Below, one piece after another: positions 15,976 through 23,660 of a stretch of DNA of 64,000 nt. The notes below the pieces were generated by a model. That model had not been told where the DNA came from, made no database searches, and worked only from the letters and a program-made list of their open reading frames with translations. Where the stretch lies: positions 62,001 to 126,000 of the forward strand of contig NZ_QXNY01000001.1 in the NCBI RefSeq assembly GCF_003572205.1. Direction: 5' to 3'. Numbering within the stretch: position 1 is the first letter of the stretch; the number at the start of each line of letters is the position of its first letter. The translations under genes and the position numbers were made by a program. This DNA comes from Algihabitans albus. GTDB lineage: Bacteria; Pseudomonadota; Alphaproteobacteria; Kiloniellales; DSM-21159.

Positions 15976-16941
15976 ATGCGTCTCGAGTGGATCGAGGATC
16001 TCTTGGCCGTCATGGAGACCGGTTCACTCAGCCGGGCCGCGGAAAAACGCTTTTCGACCCAGCCTGCCTTTTCCCGGCGCATCCGCTCGATCGAGGAGCA
16101 TATCGGGGTCGAACTGCTCGACCGCACTCGCAAACCGGTGCAGATCAAGACTTCCCTGCTCGATCAGCGCCAGCGCATGCAGGAACTCGCCGCCGGCCTG
16201 CGCCAACTGACACTGGATCTGAAGCGGCAGGACCGTACGGCACAAAATCGCGTGGTGATCGCCAGCCAACACGCCATCACCACCGCGATGGCGCCCCATC
16301 TGATCAACCGCCTGTCGGATCGGCAGGATCTCAGCATCCGTCTGCGCTCGGCCAATCGTAAAGAGTGTCTCATCCTGCTGATGACGCGGCAGGCGGATAT
16401 CATTCTGATCTACGAGAGCGAGGGCGACAGGCTGGCCGCCGACGAGGATTTCCTGGAGCGCTGCGCGGTCGGCCGCGAACGGCTGGTCCCCGTCTACGCC
16501 ACGAACCGCCTGACGCAGTTGAACGAAGCCTATGCTCTGGGCGAGCTGCCGGTCATCGCCTATCCTCCGGACGTCTTTCTCGGCAGCCTGCTGGAAGCCA
16601 AGGTCTTTCCCAGGCTGCCGGCCCGCAGTTTCATTCAAAGAAAGGCGGAAACGGCCCTGACCCCGGCGGCGCTCCAGCTGGCCGTGGCCGGCGTCGGGAT
16701 CGCCTGGGTGCCGCGCTCTCTGGCCCTGGGCGAAATCGGCCGGGGCAGCCTGACGGAACTCGCCGGCAGCCTGCCCAGCAGCGAGCTCTTCATGACCGCC
16801 CTGCGCCTCACCACACCGAAATCAGCGGCGGAAGAGCGCATGTGGGCGACGGTTGCCGCTCTGTCGCAGGACGAGACCGCGCGAGATCTCCCGACCGGCG
16901 CCGTGCCCACGGCGCCCTTCGCGGATCCGATGGAGGCCTAG
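15976..16941 (+). CDS. LysR-family transcriptional regulator of the cuyA-hpsN operon
   Basis: A 321-residue LysR-type regulator. It has an N-terminal winged helix (1-60, [28 protein letters not shown]), a linker helix, and a periplasmic-binding-like effector domain (about 90-290). It diverges from cuyA, so it most likely controls the sulfonate operon in response to substrate or intermediate, and itself. The ATG at 15976 begins the canonical HTH. Its stop TAG (16939-16941) lies inside the left edge of a dispersed repeat, so the last residues may have been set by insertion of that repeat. Confidence 0.88.
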   Translation: MRLEWIEDLLAVMETGSLSRAAEKRFSTQPAFSRRIRSIEEHIGVELLDRTRKPVQIKTSLLDQRQRMQELAAGLRQLTLDLKRQDRTAQNRVVIASQHAITTAMAPHLINRLSDRQDLSIRLRSANRKECLILLMTRQADIILIYESEGDRLAADEDFLERCAVGRERLVPVYATNRLTQLNEAYALGELPVIAYPPDVFLGSLLEAKVFPRLPARSFIQRKAETALTPAALQLAVAGVGIAWVPRSLALGEIGRGSLTELAGSLPSSELFMTALRLTTPKSAAEERMWATVAALSQDETARDLPTGAVPTAPFADPMEA

Positions 16942-17079
16942 ACCAGATAGTGATCGGTCGGACCCACCTATTGGGTCCGGCGATTCCGTTGAATCCAGTC
17001 TCGATTCGAAGTGTGAGAGTCTGTTTCTTGGGATCGGCGGAACCGCGAAGCGAGTCCATACCATCACAACAGGCTCTAG
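16938..17079 (+). repeat. Dispersed repeat, copy 1
   Basis: 142 bases that match a second stretch at 43974-44114 over their whole length. They share CTAGAC at the left, TATTGGGTCCGGCGATT in the middle, GTTTCTTGGGATCGGCGG, CCGCGAAGCGAGTCC and CTCTAG at the right. In this copy the right arm of the internal hairpin is degenerate (17061-17069). The left CTAG carries the lysR stop codon. It is non-coding and looks like a short interspersed intergenic element. Confidence 0.85.
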
Positions 17080-17099
17080 GCGGCGAGCATCTCCTAAGG

Positions 17100-17127
17100 A
17101 AAAAAGCGGCCCGCCGAAGCGGGCCGC
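17100..17127 (-). terminator. Rho-independent terminator after the molybdopterin subunit gene
   Basis: On the minus strand a 9-bp GC stem (GCGGCCCGC 17106-17114 with GCGGGCCGC 17119-17127, loop CGAA) is followed by a run of six T (17100-17105 read as A on plus). It lies 35 bases past the stop of the idrA-like gene and closes the operon. Confidence 0.9.
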
Positions 17128-17162
17128 CCTGAACCTCGAATCGAGACCTGTCGCGCAGGCCG

Positions 17163-19832
17163 CTAGCCGCTGACGATCGGCCGGGGCTTCAGCGACATCT
17201 CCAGGAAGTTCTCCTCGTAGGCCGAGGGCCCGATGCGGCGGAGCACGCCGCGGCCGAGCTTGTAGCGGTAGTTGCCGCTGACCGGGTCCGGCACTGCGTG
17301 GCAGACCGCGTTGGCCATCGAGCCCGGATAGTTGAAGGCCGCCTTCGCGACACCCGGGCGCATCTCGTCGGAGACAATGGCGACGGCGACGAACTGCCCG
17401 GTCGTGGTGCGAATATGCCCGTTCTCCATCAGCTTCGTGAAGCTGAGGTCGTCGGACTTCACGCCGACCGGCTCGCCCTCCTGAACATAGACCGTGTCGT
17501 TGAACCCCTCGACCAGATCGCCGGACTCGATGCCGTGCGGCGCGGCGTCGTCGGGATGGATCACGATGTGCGGCCAGGGCCAGCGCCGGGCCAGCTCGGG
17601 CTTGCGCAGATCGTCGAAGCCGGATTGCCAGGTCTCGTTCACCCGGCCGTTGGTGATCCAGATTTCCCCCTTTTCGGCCCGCGGCTTGATCGCCTCGTAG
17701 AAATCCGACCAGCTATCGTTGACCCAGGGTGTCTTCAGCAGGTTGGCCTTGCCGGTGTGCGTCCCGAAGGCATAGAGCCACTTCTTATCGGTGGTCACGT
17801 CCTCCAGCTCGCCCCAGTCGTTGTCCGGGTCGTGCAGACGGGGCGTCCCGGTCAGCTCGCCGTCGACCATGCGGATCGGCGTCTGGATGCCGGTCGTCCC
17901 ATATTCGCGTAGCTTCTCGTGACCCGCCTTGCCTTCCCGTTTCGCCTGGACCGCCAGGGCGTAGTAGTTGAGAACGCCGTTGCGGGAATGGCGCGCCGCC
18001 TCCTCGAAAATCTCGTTGGAGTCGGTCCAGTCGAAACCCTCGAAGCCCATCTTCTGGGCGAACTGCGAGACCGCCCACCAGTCCGGCTTGGCGTCGCCGG
18101 GCGCGTCGTTGAATTTGGAATAGAGACGCAGGCGGCGTTCGGCGTTGCAGCGGGTGAAGTCCACCTCGCCCCAGCCGGCGGCCGGCAGCACGATATCGGC
18201 ATACTGCGTGTTGAGCGGGTCGACCGGATAGATGTCGGAGTCGACCAGCACCATGCCGCCCGATTCGACCCGCGCGATCAGCGTCTCGATCAGATGGTCG
18301 CGGTTGACGTTGGTGGCGTGATGCGGATTCCGCACGGTCAGGTCGGCGACCCGCGAGGACAGCGCCTGTGACGCCAGCATCGCCGGGAACCAGGTCAGGC
18401 CGATGGTCCACATGAACTTGACCTTGCCGTCCATCACCCAACGGTCGACGTTGAGCGACTTCTTGCGCCGTCCGGGATGCTTTTCGGGGCTCAGGAAGCC
18501 ACGGCCGCCGCCGGCGCTCATGCCGCCGCGCTGATGACCGCCGCCGCGCGAGATTACCTGGCCCGGACGGTTGCCCGCCCCGCAGACCAGGGCCAGCGAC
18601 GCCAGGGAGGCGGTGTTCATGTAGTTGTTGGACCAGTAGTTGCCCTTCTCCAGCATGAAGGAGGTCTTCGGGCGGCTGCCGTCGTCGCGCGGACGCGCGA
18701 TCATCTCCGCCGCCGCCTCGATCAGGTCGGCGTCCAGTCCGGTGATGGCCGCGGCTTCCTCCAGCCGGGCGGCCGGCTCGTTGGCGATGAAGTCCTGATA
18801 GTCCTCCCAGTCGCTCTGCCAGCGGCCCCAGGTCGTCCGCCACTGCCAGCGCGTGTTGCGGGTGCCGCGTCCGTAGCCGGACTCGATCTCCCAGCGGTTG
18901 TTGACCCAGCGCTCGATGAAGTCCTGGTCCTGCCAGCCGTTGTCCAGGACGATCTTGGCCATGGCCAGATGCAGGGCGGTATCGGTACCCGGCGTGATCG
19001 GCAGCCAGAGCCCGCCGTTCTGCAGGCCGTACTCCACGCCCATGGTCCGGTGCGGCGTGACGAAGATCATCTTCTTCGCCGGATTCTCGCCGTACATCAT
19101 CCACTCGGTGAAGAGCACCGTTTTGGTCTCGTAGGGATCGACGCCCGACAGGAAGGCGACGTCGCAGGCGCCCCAGTCGGCGTAGGAGGCGGAGAAGGAG
19201 TTGACGCCGCTGTCGTCCAGACCGGCGGCATCCTCCGCCGCCTGCGGCTTGTCGTGCGGCGCGAAGACCGGCGTGCCGATCCCCCGGTTGACCAGCTTCG
19301 AGATCGCGTAGGTGTTCTCGAAATACTCGTATGAATAGGCCTTCATGCCCCAGGCGTGCTCGCCGTGAGTCCGGAGCACATGCTTGGAGACCTCGGCCAT
19401 CACGTCGGTGACCAGATCCCAGGAGACGGGCGTCAGCACGCCGGCCACGCGGACCATCGGATACTTCAGCCGGTCGCGGGTCGGGGTCCTGGGATTGTAG
19501 ATCTTCTGGGCCAGGGTTCCGCCACGCACCGAGTGGTTGCCCAGGGGGTTCACCACCTCGGTATCGGGATCGGGCATCACCACGACATGGTGTTCCTGGC
19601 CTTCGTGGATCGCGATGTTGTGCTGCGACGGCGAGATCCAGGACCCGCCCGCCGTCGGGAAGTCGATCCCGAGCGCGTTCTGGTCCGCCGCTGGACCACC
19701 CTCTTGGCCCACGGGCCAGCGATAGACGCGGTAGCCGCAGGCGACGATGCAGTAGGAGCAGGCCGTGGTCAGCAACTCGGCGGTCACCGGCGGCAAGGGC
19801 ACGCGTTCGATATTACCAATGATGTCGGTCAT
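17163..19832 (-). CDS. idrA: Iodate-reductase-like molybdopterin catalytic subunit (AioA/IdrA branch)
   Basis: An 889-residue DMSO-reductase-family enzyme. The Fe-S site is C25-x2-C28-x3-C32, and S101 (GNHSVRGG) stands where the arsenite oxidase branch has Ser instead of a fourth Cys, predicting a [3Fe-4S] cluster. An R429-GGG-H433-Q motif matches the active-site Arg and His I recall for arsenite oxidase AioA. There is no signal peptide, as expected if it is exported piggyback with the TAT-bearing Rieske subunit 13 bases upstream. AioA operons do not carry paired cytochrome c peroxidases. The combination A+B+two peroxidases is the hallmark of the idr iodate reductase cluster, so IdrA is the best call. 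Arsenite oxidase remains the alternative. Confidence 0.78.
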   Translation of the reverse strand: MTDIIGNIERVPLPPVTAELLTTACSYCIVACGYRVYRWPVGQEGGPAADQNALGIDFPTAGGSWISPSQHNIAIHEGQEHHVVVMPDPDTEVVNPLGNHSVRGGTLAQKIYNPRTPTRDRLKYPMVRVAGVLTPVSWDLVTDVMAEVSKHVLRTHGEHAWGMKAYSYEYFENTYAISKLVNRGIGTPVFAPHDKPQAAEDAAGLDDSGVNSFSASYADWGACDVAFLSGVDPYETKTVLFTEWMMYGENPAKKMIFVTPHRTMGVEYGLQNGGLWLPITPGTDTALHLAMAKIVLDNGWQDQDFIERWVNNRWEIESGYGRGTRNTRWQWRTTWGRWQSDWEDYQDFIANEPAARLEEAAAITGLDADLIEAAAEMIARPRDDGSRPKTSFMLEKGNYWSNNYMNTASLASLALVCGAGNRPGQVISRGGGHQRGGMSAGGGRGFLSPEKHPGRRKKSLNVDRWVMDGKVKFMWTIGLTWFPAMLASQALSSRVADLTVRNPHHATNVNRDHLIETLIARVESGGMVLVDSDIYPVDPLNTQYADIVLPAAGWGEVDFTRCNAERRLRLYSKFNDAPGDAKPDWWAVSQFAQKMGFEGFDWTDSNEIFEEAARHSRNGVLNYYALAVQAKREGKAGHEKLREYGTTGIQTPIRMVDGELTGTPRLHDPDNDWGELEDVTTDKKWLYAFGTHTGKANLLKTPWVNDSWSDFYEAIKPRAEKGEIWITNGRVNETWQSGFDDLRKPELARRWPWPHIVIHPDDAAPHGIESGDLVEGFNDTVYVQEGEPVGVKSDDLSFTKLMENGHIRTTTGQFVAVAIVSDEMRPGVAKAAFNYPGSMANAVCHAVPDPVSGNYRYKLGRGVLRRIGPSAYEENFLEMSLKPRPIVSG

Positions 19833-19845
19833 TACAGTGCTTCCC

Positions 19846-20406
19846 TTACGCCCCGGAGGGATTGCGGTTGTAGCCGTAGAAGAGCCCCATGACGCCGGTC
19901 GCCACGATCTCGTCGCCGTCGGCCTCCAGGACGATCTGCGGCAGGCTGACGCTCGCGTGACCGGAGACGACCATGCCGTGCTTGGTCAGATCGAAGGTGG
20001 AGAGGTGCAGCGGGCAGGGCCCCATGACGCTGTGCTCGGCCTTGAAGGTGCCGGTCATGTAGCTGCCCATGTGCGGGCAGACGACGTTGAAGGCGACGAC
20101 GTTGCGGTCCGGTCCGATCCCGCCGCCGGCGGGTTCGTTCAACATCACCAGGGCGTTCTCGATATCGTCGGTCGGGTAGGTGAAGGAAACCTCGGACCCC
20201 GGCTGAAGCTCCGACAGGCGTCCGATCACCTTACGGGTATACCCGCTGGAGACCAGCTGCTGGGCCATCGCGCCGCTGCCCACGGTGGCGAGCACGGCCA
20301 CGGCGCTGCCGCCGAGGATCAGGAACTCGCGGCGCGCCATACAGAGACCTGGCTGTTGGACTTGCCGTGCGCGAGACGCGGGCTCTTTCAGATCAGTTTT
20401 GCTCAT
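19846..20406 (-). CDS. idrB: Rieske 2Fe-2S subunit with TAT signal
   Basis: A 186-residue Rieske protein. The twin-arginine signal ARREFLILGG (R25-R26) precedes a hydrophobic segment and a cut near AMA-QQ. Cluster ligands are C110-P-H112 and C131-P-L-H134. The position that usually forms the Rieske disulfide after the first ligand pair is Ser115 (CPHMGS) rather than Cys. The start at 20406 is chosen because its ATG overlaps the upstream peroxidase by 14 bases (ATGAGCAAAACTGA), suggesting translational coupling; an ATG at 20340 just before RR has no ribosome site. It is the AioB/IdrB-type electron-transfer partner of the molybdopterin subunit, in the periplasm. Confidence 0.85.
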   Translation of the reverse strand: MSKTDLKEPASRARQVQQPGLCMARREFLILGGSAVAVLATVGSGAMAQQLVSSGYTRKVIGRLSELQPGSEVSFTYPTDDIENALVMLNEPAGGGIGPDRNVVAFNVVCPHMGSYMTGTFKAEHSVMGPCPLHLSTFDLTKHGMVVSGHASVSLPQIVLEADGDEIVATGVMGLFYGYNRNPSGA

Positions 20407-21523
20407 CGGGAAACTCCGCCCAGGTTTGGGTTTGCGGCAATTCGGGAGGGTCTTGCAGGAGAGGCTCGTCCATCGACAGGGCCTCCAGGAAGGCCACGAG
20501 ATCGGCCTGCTGCCGGTCGTCCAGGTCGAGCGGAGAAAGCACCGTGTTACCGGCACCGCCGCCCCCGTTGTAGAAGGCGACCACTTCCTCCAGCGTCGCG
20601 AAGACGCCGTTGTGCATATAGGGTTCGGTCCAGCGCAACTCGCGCAGGGACGGCGTGCGGAAGCGCCCCTTGTCCTCGGGCCGCTTGGTCACGTGGAAGA
20701 GCCCCAGGTCGTCGTCGCCCGCGCGGTAGACCGCCTCGGGCACACCCTTCTGATAGAGCTCCCAGCGCAAGGTGATCTGGAAGAGCGAGTCGTCATCGAA
20801 CTGAGGCGCGGCGGGAACGCCCAGAGCATAGTAGCGCTGGTCGGACGCCAAGGCGCCGTTGTGACAGGCGATGCAGCCCGCCTGCCCTTCGAACAGGTCC
20901 CTGCCCCGCAGCGCGCCTTCCGAGAGGGCAGTCTCGTCGCCCGCCAGATAGCGGTCGAAGGGCACCTGCTCCGGGTCGGTTACCAGAGTCCGCTGATAGG
21001 CGCCGATGGCCTGCCAGGCCTGGGAGATCTTCGGCCAGTCGGTCCCGAAAACCTCGCGGAAGGCCTCGACGTACTCCGGCACGAAGCGCAGCCGCATCTC
21101 CATCATGGAGCCGTCGCCGTTGCCGGCCACGCCGCCGCCGGCCGCCGCCGGGGCCTGAGCCTCCAGCGAGGTGACGCTGCCTTCCCAGAACAGCTTGTTG
21201 TAGTAGGCGCTGTTGAGAATCGTCTGGGAGTTCCGCCAGTGTTCGGTGCCCGGATAACCGAAGGAGATCGGCGTCGCGGTACCCCAGCCGAGTTCGGGCA
21301 GGTGACAGACGGAACAGGCCATGGCGCCGTTGCCGGACAGCCGTCCGTCCCAAAACAGCTGCCGGCCGAGTTCGACCTTCTCCGGCGTCATGGGATTGTC
21401 GGCCGGGACCGGCACCGGCGGCAGGGTGGCCAGAGGCGGAAGCTCCTGGGCGGCGGCGGCGAGGCCGGCGACCGTCAGAAGACCGGCGGCCAGAGACCCC
21501 AGCAGTAAACGACGAGATGTCAT
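20393..21523 (-). CDS. idrP1: Di-heme cytochrome c peroxidase-like protein, Rieske-proximal
   Basis: A 376-residue exported di-heme protein of the MauG/CcpA family. The signal segment MTSRRLLLGSLAAGLLTVAG is followed by two c-type heme sites, C70-SV-C73-H74 and C217-IA-C220-H221, and by the late PYMHNGVF motif that usually carries the distal Met. It lies 11 bases after the other peroxidase gene and overlaps the Rieske gene by 14 bases, so it is in the same transcript. In idr clusters the two peroxidases are thought to detoxify H2O2 or reactive iodine intermediates formed during iodate reduction. Assigning P1 versus P2 is arbitrary here and follows adjacency to idrB. Confidence 0.72.
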   Translation of the reverse strand: MTSRRLLLGSLAAGLLTVAGLAAAAQELPPLATLPPVPVPADNPMTPEKVELGRQLFWDGRLSGNGAMACSVCHLPELGWGTATPISFGYPGTEHWRNSQTILNSAYYNKLFWEGSVTSLEAQAPAAAGGGVAGNGDGSMMEMRLRFVPEYVEAFREVFGTDWPKISQAWQAIGAYQRTLVTDPEQVPFDRYLAGDETALSEGALRGRDLFEGQAGCIACHNGALASDQRYYALGVPAAPQFDDDSLFQITLRWELYQKGVPEAVYRAGDDDLGLFHVTKRPEDKGRFRTPSLRELRWTEPYMHNGVFATLEEVVAFYNGGGGAGNTVLSPLDLDDRQQADLVAFLEALSMDEPLLQDPPELPQTQTWAEFPDEQN

Positions 21524-21534
21524 CGCAGTCTCTC

Positions 21535-22668
21535 CTAATTCTCGCCGCGGGCGCGGAGTTGGTACGCGGGCAGCTCGGGCCGGGTCGCGTCCGGCGCGGC
21601 GCCGGTCAAGCTCTCCAGGAAGGCGACCAGATCGCCCTTCTCCTCGTCGGAGAGATCGAGCGGCGGCAGGCTCTCCGTGCCCACGTCGTAGAAATCCACG
21701 ACCTCCCCCAGCGTCTCGAAGACGCCCGAGTGCATGTAGGGCGCGGTCTGACCCACATCCCAAAGGGACGGCGTGGCGAAGCGGCCGATATCCTCGGCCT
21801 CCTTGGAGATCACGTAGGCCCCGACGTCCTCGCGCAGGTTCATGTAGTTGGGCGTCCCCATCGTCGCGTAGAAACGCAGCATGGTGATCTGGCGGTCGGC
21901 CTCCTGTGCCAGTGCCGGATGGTCGGGCACGCCGGTCGCATGCCTGCCGCCGTCCGACAGCATCGACCCGCTGTGACAGGCCGAGCAGTTGGCCTTGCCG
22001 GCGAAGACGTCCATGCCGCGCCGCGCCTCCGCGCTCAGGGCGTCCTCATCTCCGCGCAGAAAGAGGTCGAAAGGTGCATCGACCGTGCGGATGGTCTTCA
22101 GGTACTCGGCGATCGCACTGTAGATCCGCCCGCCGTAGGGATCTGTGCCGAAGACCGATTGGAAGGCCTCCGCATAGTCCGGGATCTGCTTCAGCCGCTC
22201 CTGCATCAGGCGGCTGTCCATCTGCATGGTGTGCGACTCGGTGATCATATCGCGCACGAGGGTCGGCAGATCTGCACCGTCGAGCCGCCCGTCCCACATG
22301 AAGAAGTTGCGGTTGGCGACGTTGAACAGCCCCGGCGCGTTCCGGAAGTAGAGCACGCTCGTGTAGCCGTTCGACAAGGCCATCCCGTCGCCCCAGCCGA
22401 GATCGGGCGCGTGGCAGGTCGAACAGGAGCTCGCCGTGTCGCCGGAAAGACGCGGGTCGAAGAAGAGCGACCGGCCGAGGTCGGCCTTTGCCTGGTCGAT
22501 CTCCGGAACGTCCGGAAGGGGGGCGAAGACTTCGCCGTCGGCCTGCTGCGCTCCCGCAGCCGATACGCCGAGCACGAGCACGGCCAAGCCGGCGGGCACG
22601 ATCTTACCCCACTTCGACAACCAACCGGCGGGCTCACCGCCCCGCTCGGATGCGCCTTCTTGGGTCAT
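21535..22668 (-). CDS. idrP2: Di-heme cytochrome c peroxidase-like protein, promoter-proximal
   Basis: A 377-residue di-heme protein, first gene of the operon, with GAGGGA before the ATG at 22668. An N-terminal tail of about 24 residues precedes a hydrophobic signal or anchor (IVPAGLAVLVLGVSAAGA). Heme sites are C82-ST-C85-H86 and C228-SA-C231-H232, and PYMHSGVF follows near the end. It is a clear paralog of the next gene (shared LSGD/N.C..CH, LGWG, FWDGRL-type motifs). It would act in the periplasm as a peroxidase with the Idr complex. The FNR-type box upstream lies at the right distance for activation. The P1/P2 label is arbitrary. Confidence 0.72.
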   Translation of the reverse strand: MTQEGASERGGEPAGWLSKWGKIVPAGLAVLVLGVSAAGAQQADGEVFAPLPDVPEIDQAKADLGRSLFFDPRLSGDTASSCSTCHAPDLGWGDGMALSNGYTSVLYFRNAPGLFNVANRNFFMWDGRLDGADLPTLVRDMITESHTMQMDSRLMQERLKQIPDYAEAFQSVFGTDPYGGRIYSAIAEYLKTIRTVDAPFDLFLRGDEDALSAEARRGMDVFAGKANCSACHSGSMLSDGGRHATGVPDHPALAQEADRQITMLRFYATMGTPNYMNLREDVGAYVISKEAEDIGRFATPSLWDVGQTAPYMHSGVFETLGEVVDFYDVGTESLPPLDLSDEEKGDLVAFLESLTGAAPDATRPELPAYQLRARGEN

Positions 22669-22725
22669 CTCTTATCCCTCGTTTCGATCTCATCCCAGCC
22701 CAACAAAAACAAAATTTTGGATCCA

Positions 22726-22749
22726 CTGCATTGACTGCAATCAATGCAG
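22726..22749. promoter_or_regulatory. FNR/FixK-type box between idr operon and its regulator
   Basis: The core TTGAC-TGCA-ATCAA (22731-22744) differs from the FNR consensus TTGAT-N4-ATCAA at one base. It is embedded in a longer perfect dyad, CTGCATTGA / TCAATGCAG (22726-22734 and 22741-22749). It is centred about 70 bases upstream of the first peroxidase start and 131 bases upstream of the divergent FNR-like gene. Confidence 0.75.
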
Positions 22750-22828
22750 ACACTGCCAAGTCGGCGTTTCTGAAAGAAATTCGGACTGCGGGGCAAAGAA
22801 AAAACCGAACGTAGACAAATGAAAAGAC

Positions 22829-22844
22829 GCGAATAACTATTCGC
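22829..22844. promoter_or_regulatory. Perfect palindrome upstream of the FNR-like regulator
   Basis: GCGAATA-AC-TATTCGC is a 7+7 palindrome with a two-base centre, 24 bases before the ATG of the FNR-like gene. It could be an operator for autoregulation or for another protein. It does not match FNR. Confidence 0.4.
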
Positions 22845-22868
22845 CATCTTGAATAAGAGGGCAATCTT

Positions 22869-23615
22869 ATGGTGAAGAGCACCTGCGCTGCCTGCCAATT
22901 CTCCCGAGCGAACAAGGTGATCTGCAGCGTGATGAAGGCCTCGGACCGCAAGGCGCTGTCACGCCGGTCTTGCAGTTTGTCGCTTGGGAAAGGAGAAATT
23001 CTGAGCAGCGAGCGCCTGAGCGACTGGCCGGTCCTGGCGATCTGCGGCGGAGCCATGGCGGTGCAGACCTGGCTCAGCGACGGCCGGCGCTCGCTCTCGC
23101 AACTTTTTCTTCAGGCGGACCTGATCGAGCTGCGCAGGTCCCCCCGCCCCTTCACCGGAGAGCTTTTCGCTCTCCGCCCGACCCACCTCTGCGCGCTGCA
23201 CGGGCGGACGCTGGACGAGATCCGCTGGACCGACCGGAGCGTCAGCCAAGCCTACGACGCCCAGATCGCCGACCAGACTCATATCCTGCGCGACCACTGC
23301 GTCAACATCGGCAAGAAGACGCCGGCGGAACGCCTCGCCTCCTTCCTGCTCGAGCTATCCGGCCGGGCGGTCGACGCCGCAGACGAGCTTGACGGCAAGG
23401 GCGGGAAACTCGACCTCCCCATGAGCCACGCGGAGATCGCGGACTACCTGGCGCTGCAACCCGAAACGGTGTCGCGCGTCTTCGCCCGAATTGCCGACGA
23501 ACACCTCATCACCCGCCCGGCCCGCAACACGACAAGCATCCTGGACGCCCCCGAACTCGCCCGCATCGCCGGCGGCGGCCGGCCCAGGCGCCGCGTCGTG
23601 GGCGGCGCCGAATAG
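22869..23615 (+). CDS. Crp/Fnr-family regulator, FNR-like, with N-terminal cysteines
   Basis: A 248-residue Crp/Fnr regulator. The N-terminus has C6-x2-C9-x9-C19, and C108 (THLCALH) lies in the sensory domain, a pattern compatible with the four-Cys [4Fe-4S] oxygen sensor of FNR proteins. The C-terminal helix-turn-helix (about 185-215) has the FNR recognition residues E-x2-S-R (E199, S202, R203 in PETVSR), which read TTGAT half-sites. It diverges from the idr operon across a region holding a near-perfect FNR box. Together this supports an oxygen-responsive activator of the idr genes. Cys spacing is not identical to E. coli FNR, so Fe-S binding is inferred. The ATG at 22869 has AGAGGG upstream. 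Confidence 0.85.
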   Translation: MVKSTCAACQFSRANKVICSVMKASDRKALSRRSCSLSLGKGEILSSERLSDWPVLAICGGAMAVQTWLSDGRRSLSQLFLQADLIELRRSPRPFTGELFALRPTHLCALHGRTLDEIRWTDRSVSQAYDAQIADQTHILRDHCVNIGKKTPAERLASFLLELSGRAVDAADELDGKGGKLDLPMSHAEIADYLALQPETVSRVFARIADEHLITRPARNTTSILDAPELARIAGGGRPRRRVVGGAE

Positions 23616-23660
23616 CTCGTTACGGCGCCGGCTTATCGGCCTACAGTCGATTTGATCTCT

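Noticed and set aside
17163-20406. Arsenite oxidase AioAB
   Set aside because: Motifs fit the AioA branch, but the two peroxidase genes in the same operon, with no ars genes or AioXSR regulators, favour IdrAB. Kept as the alternative.
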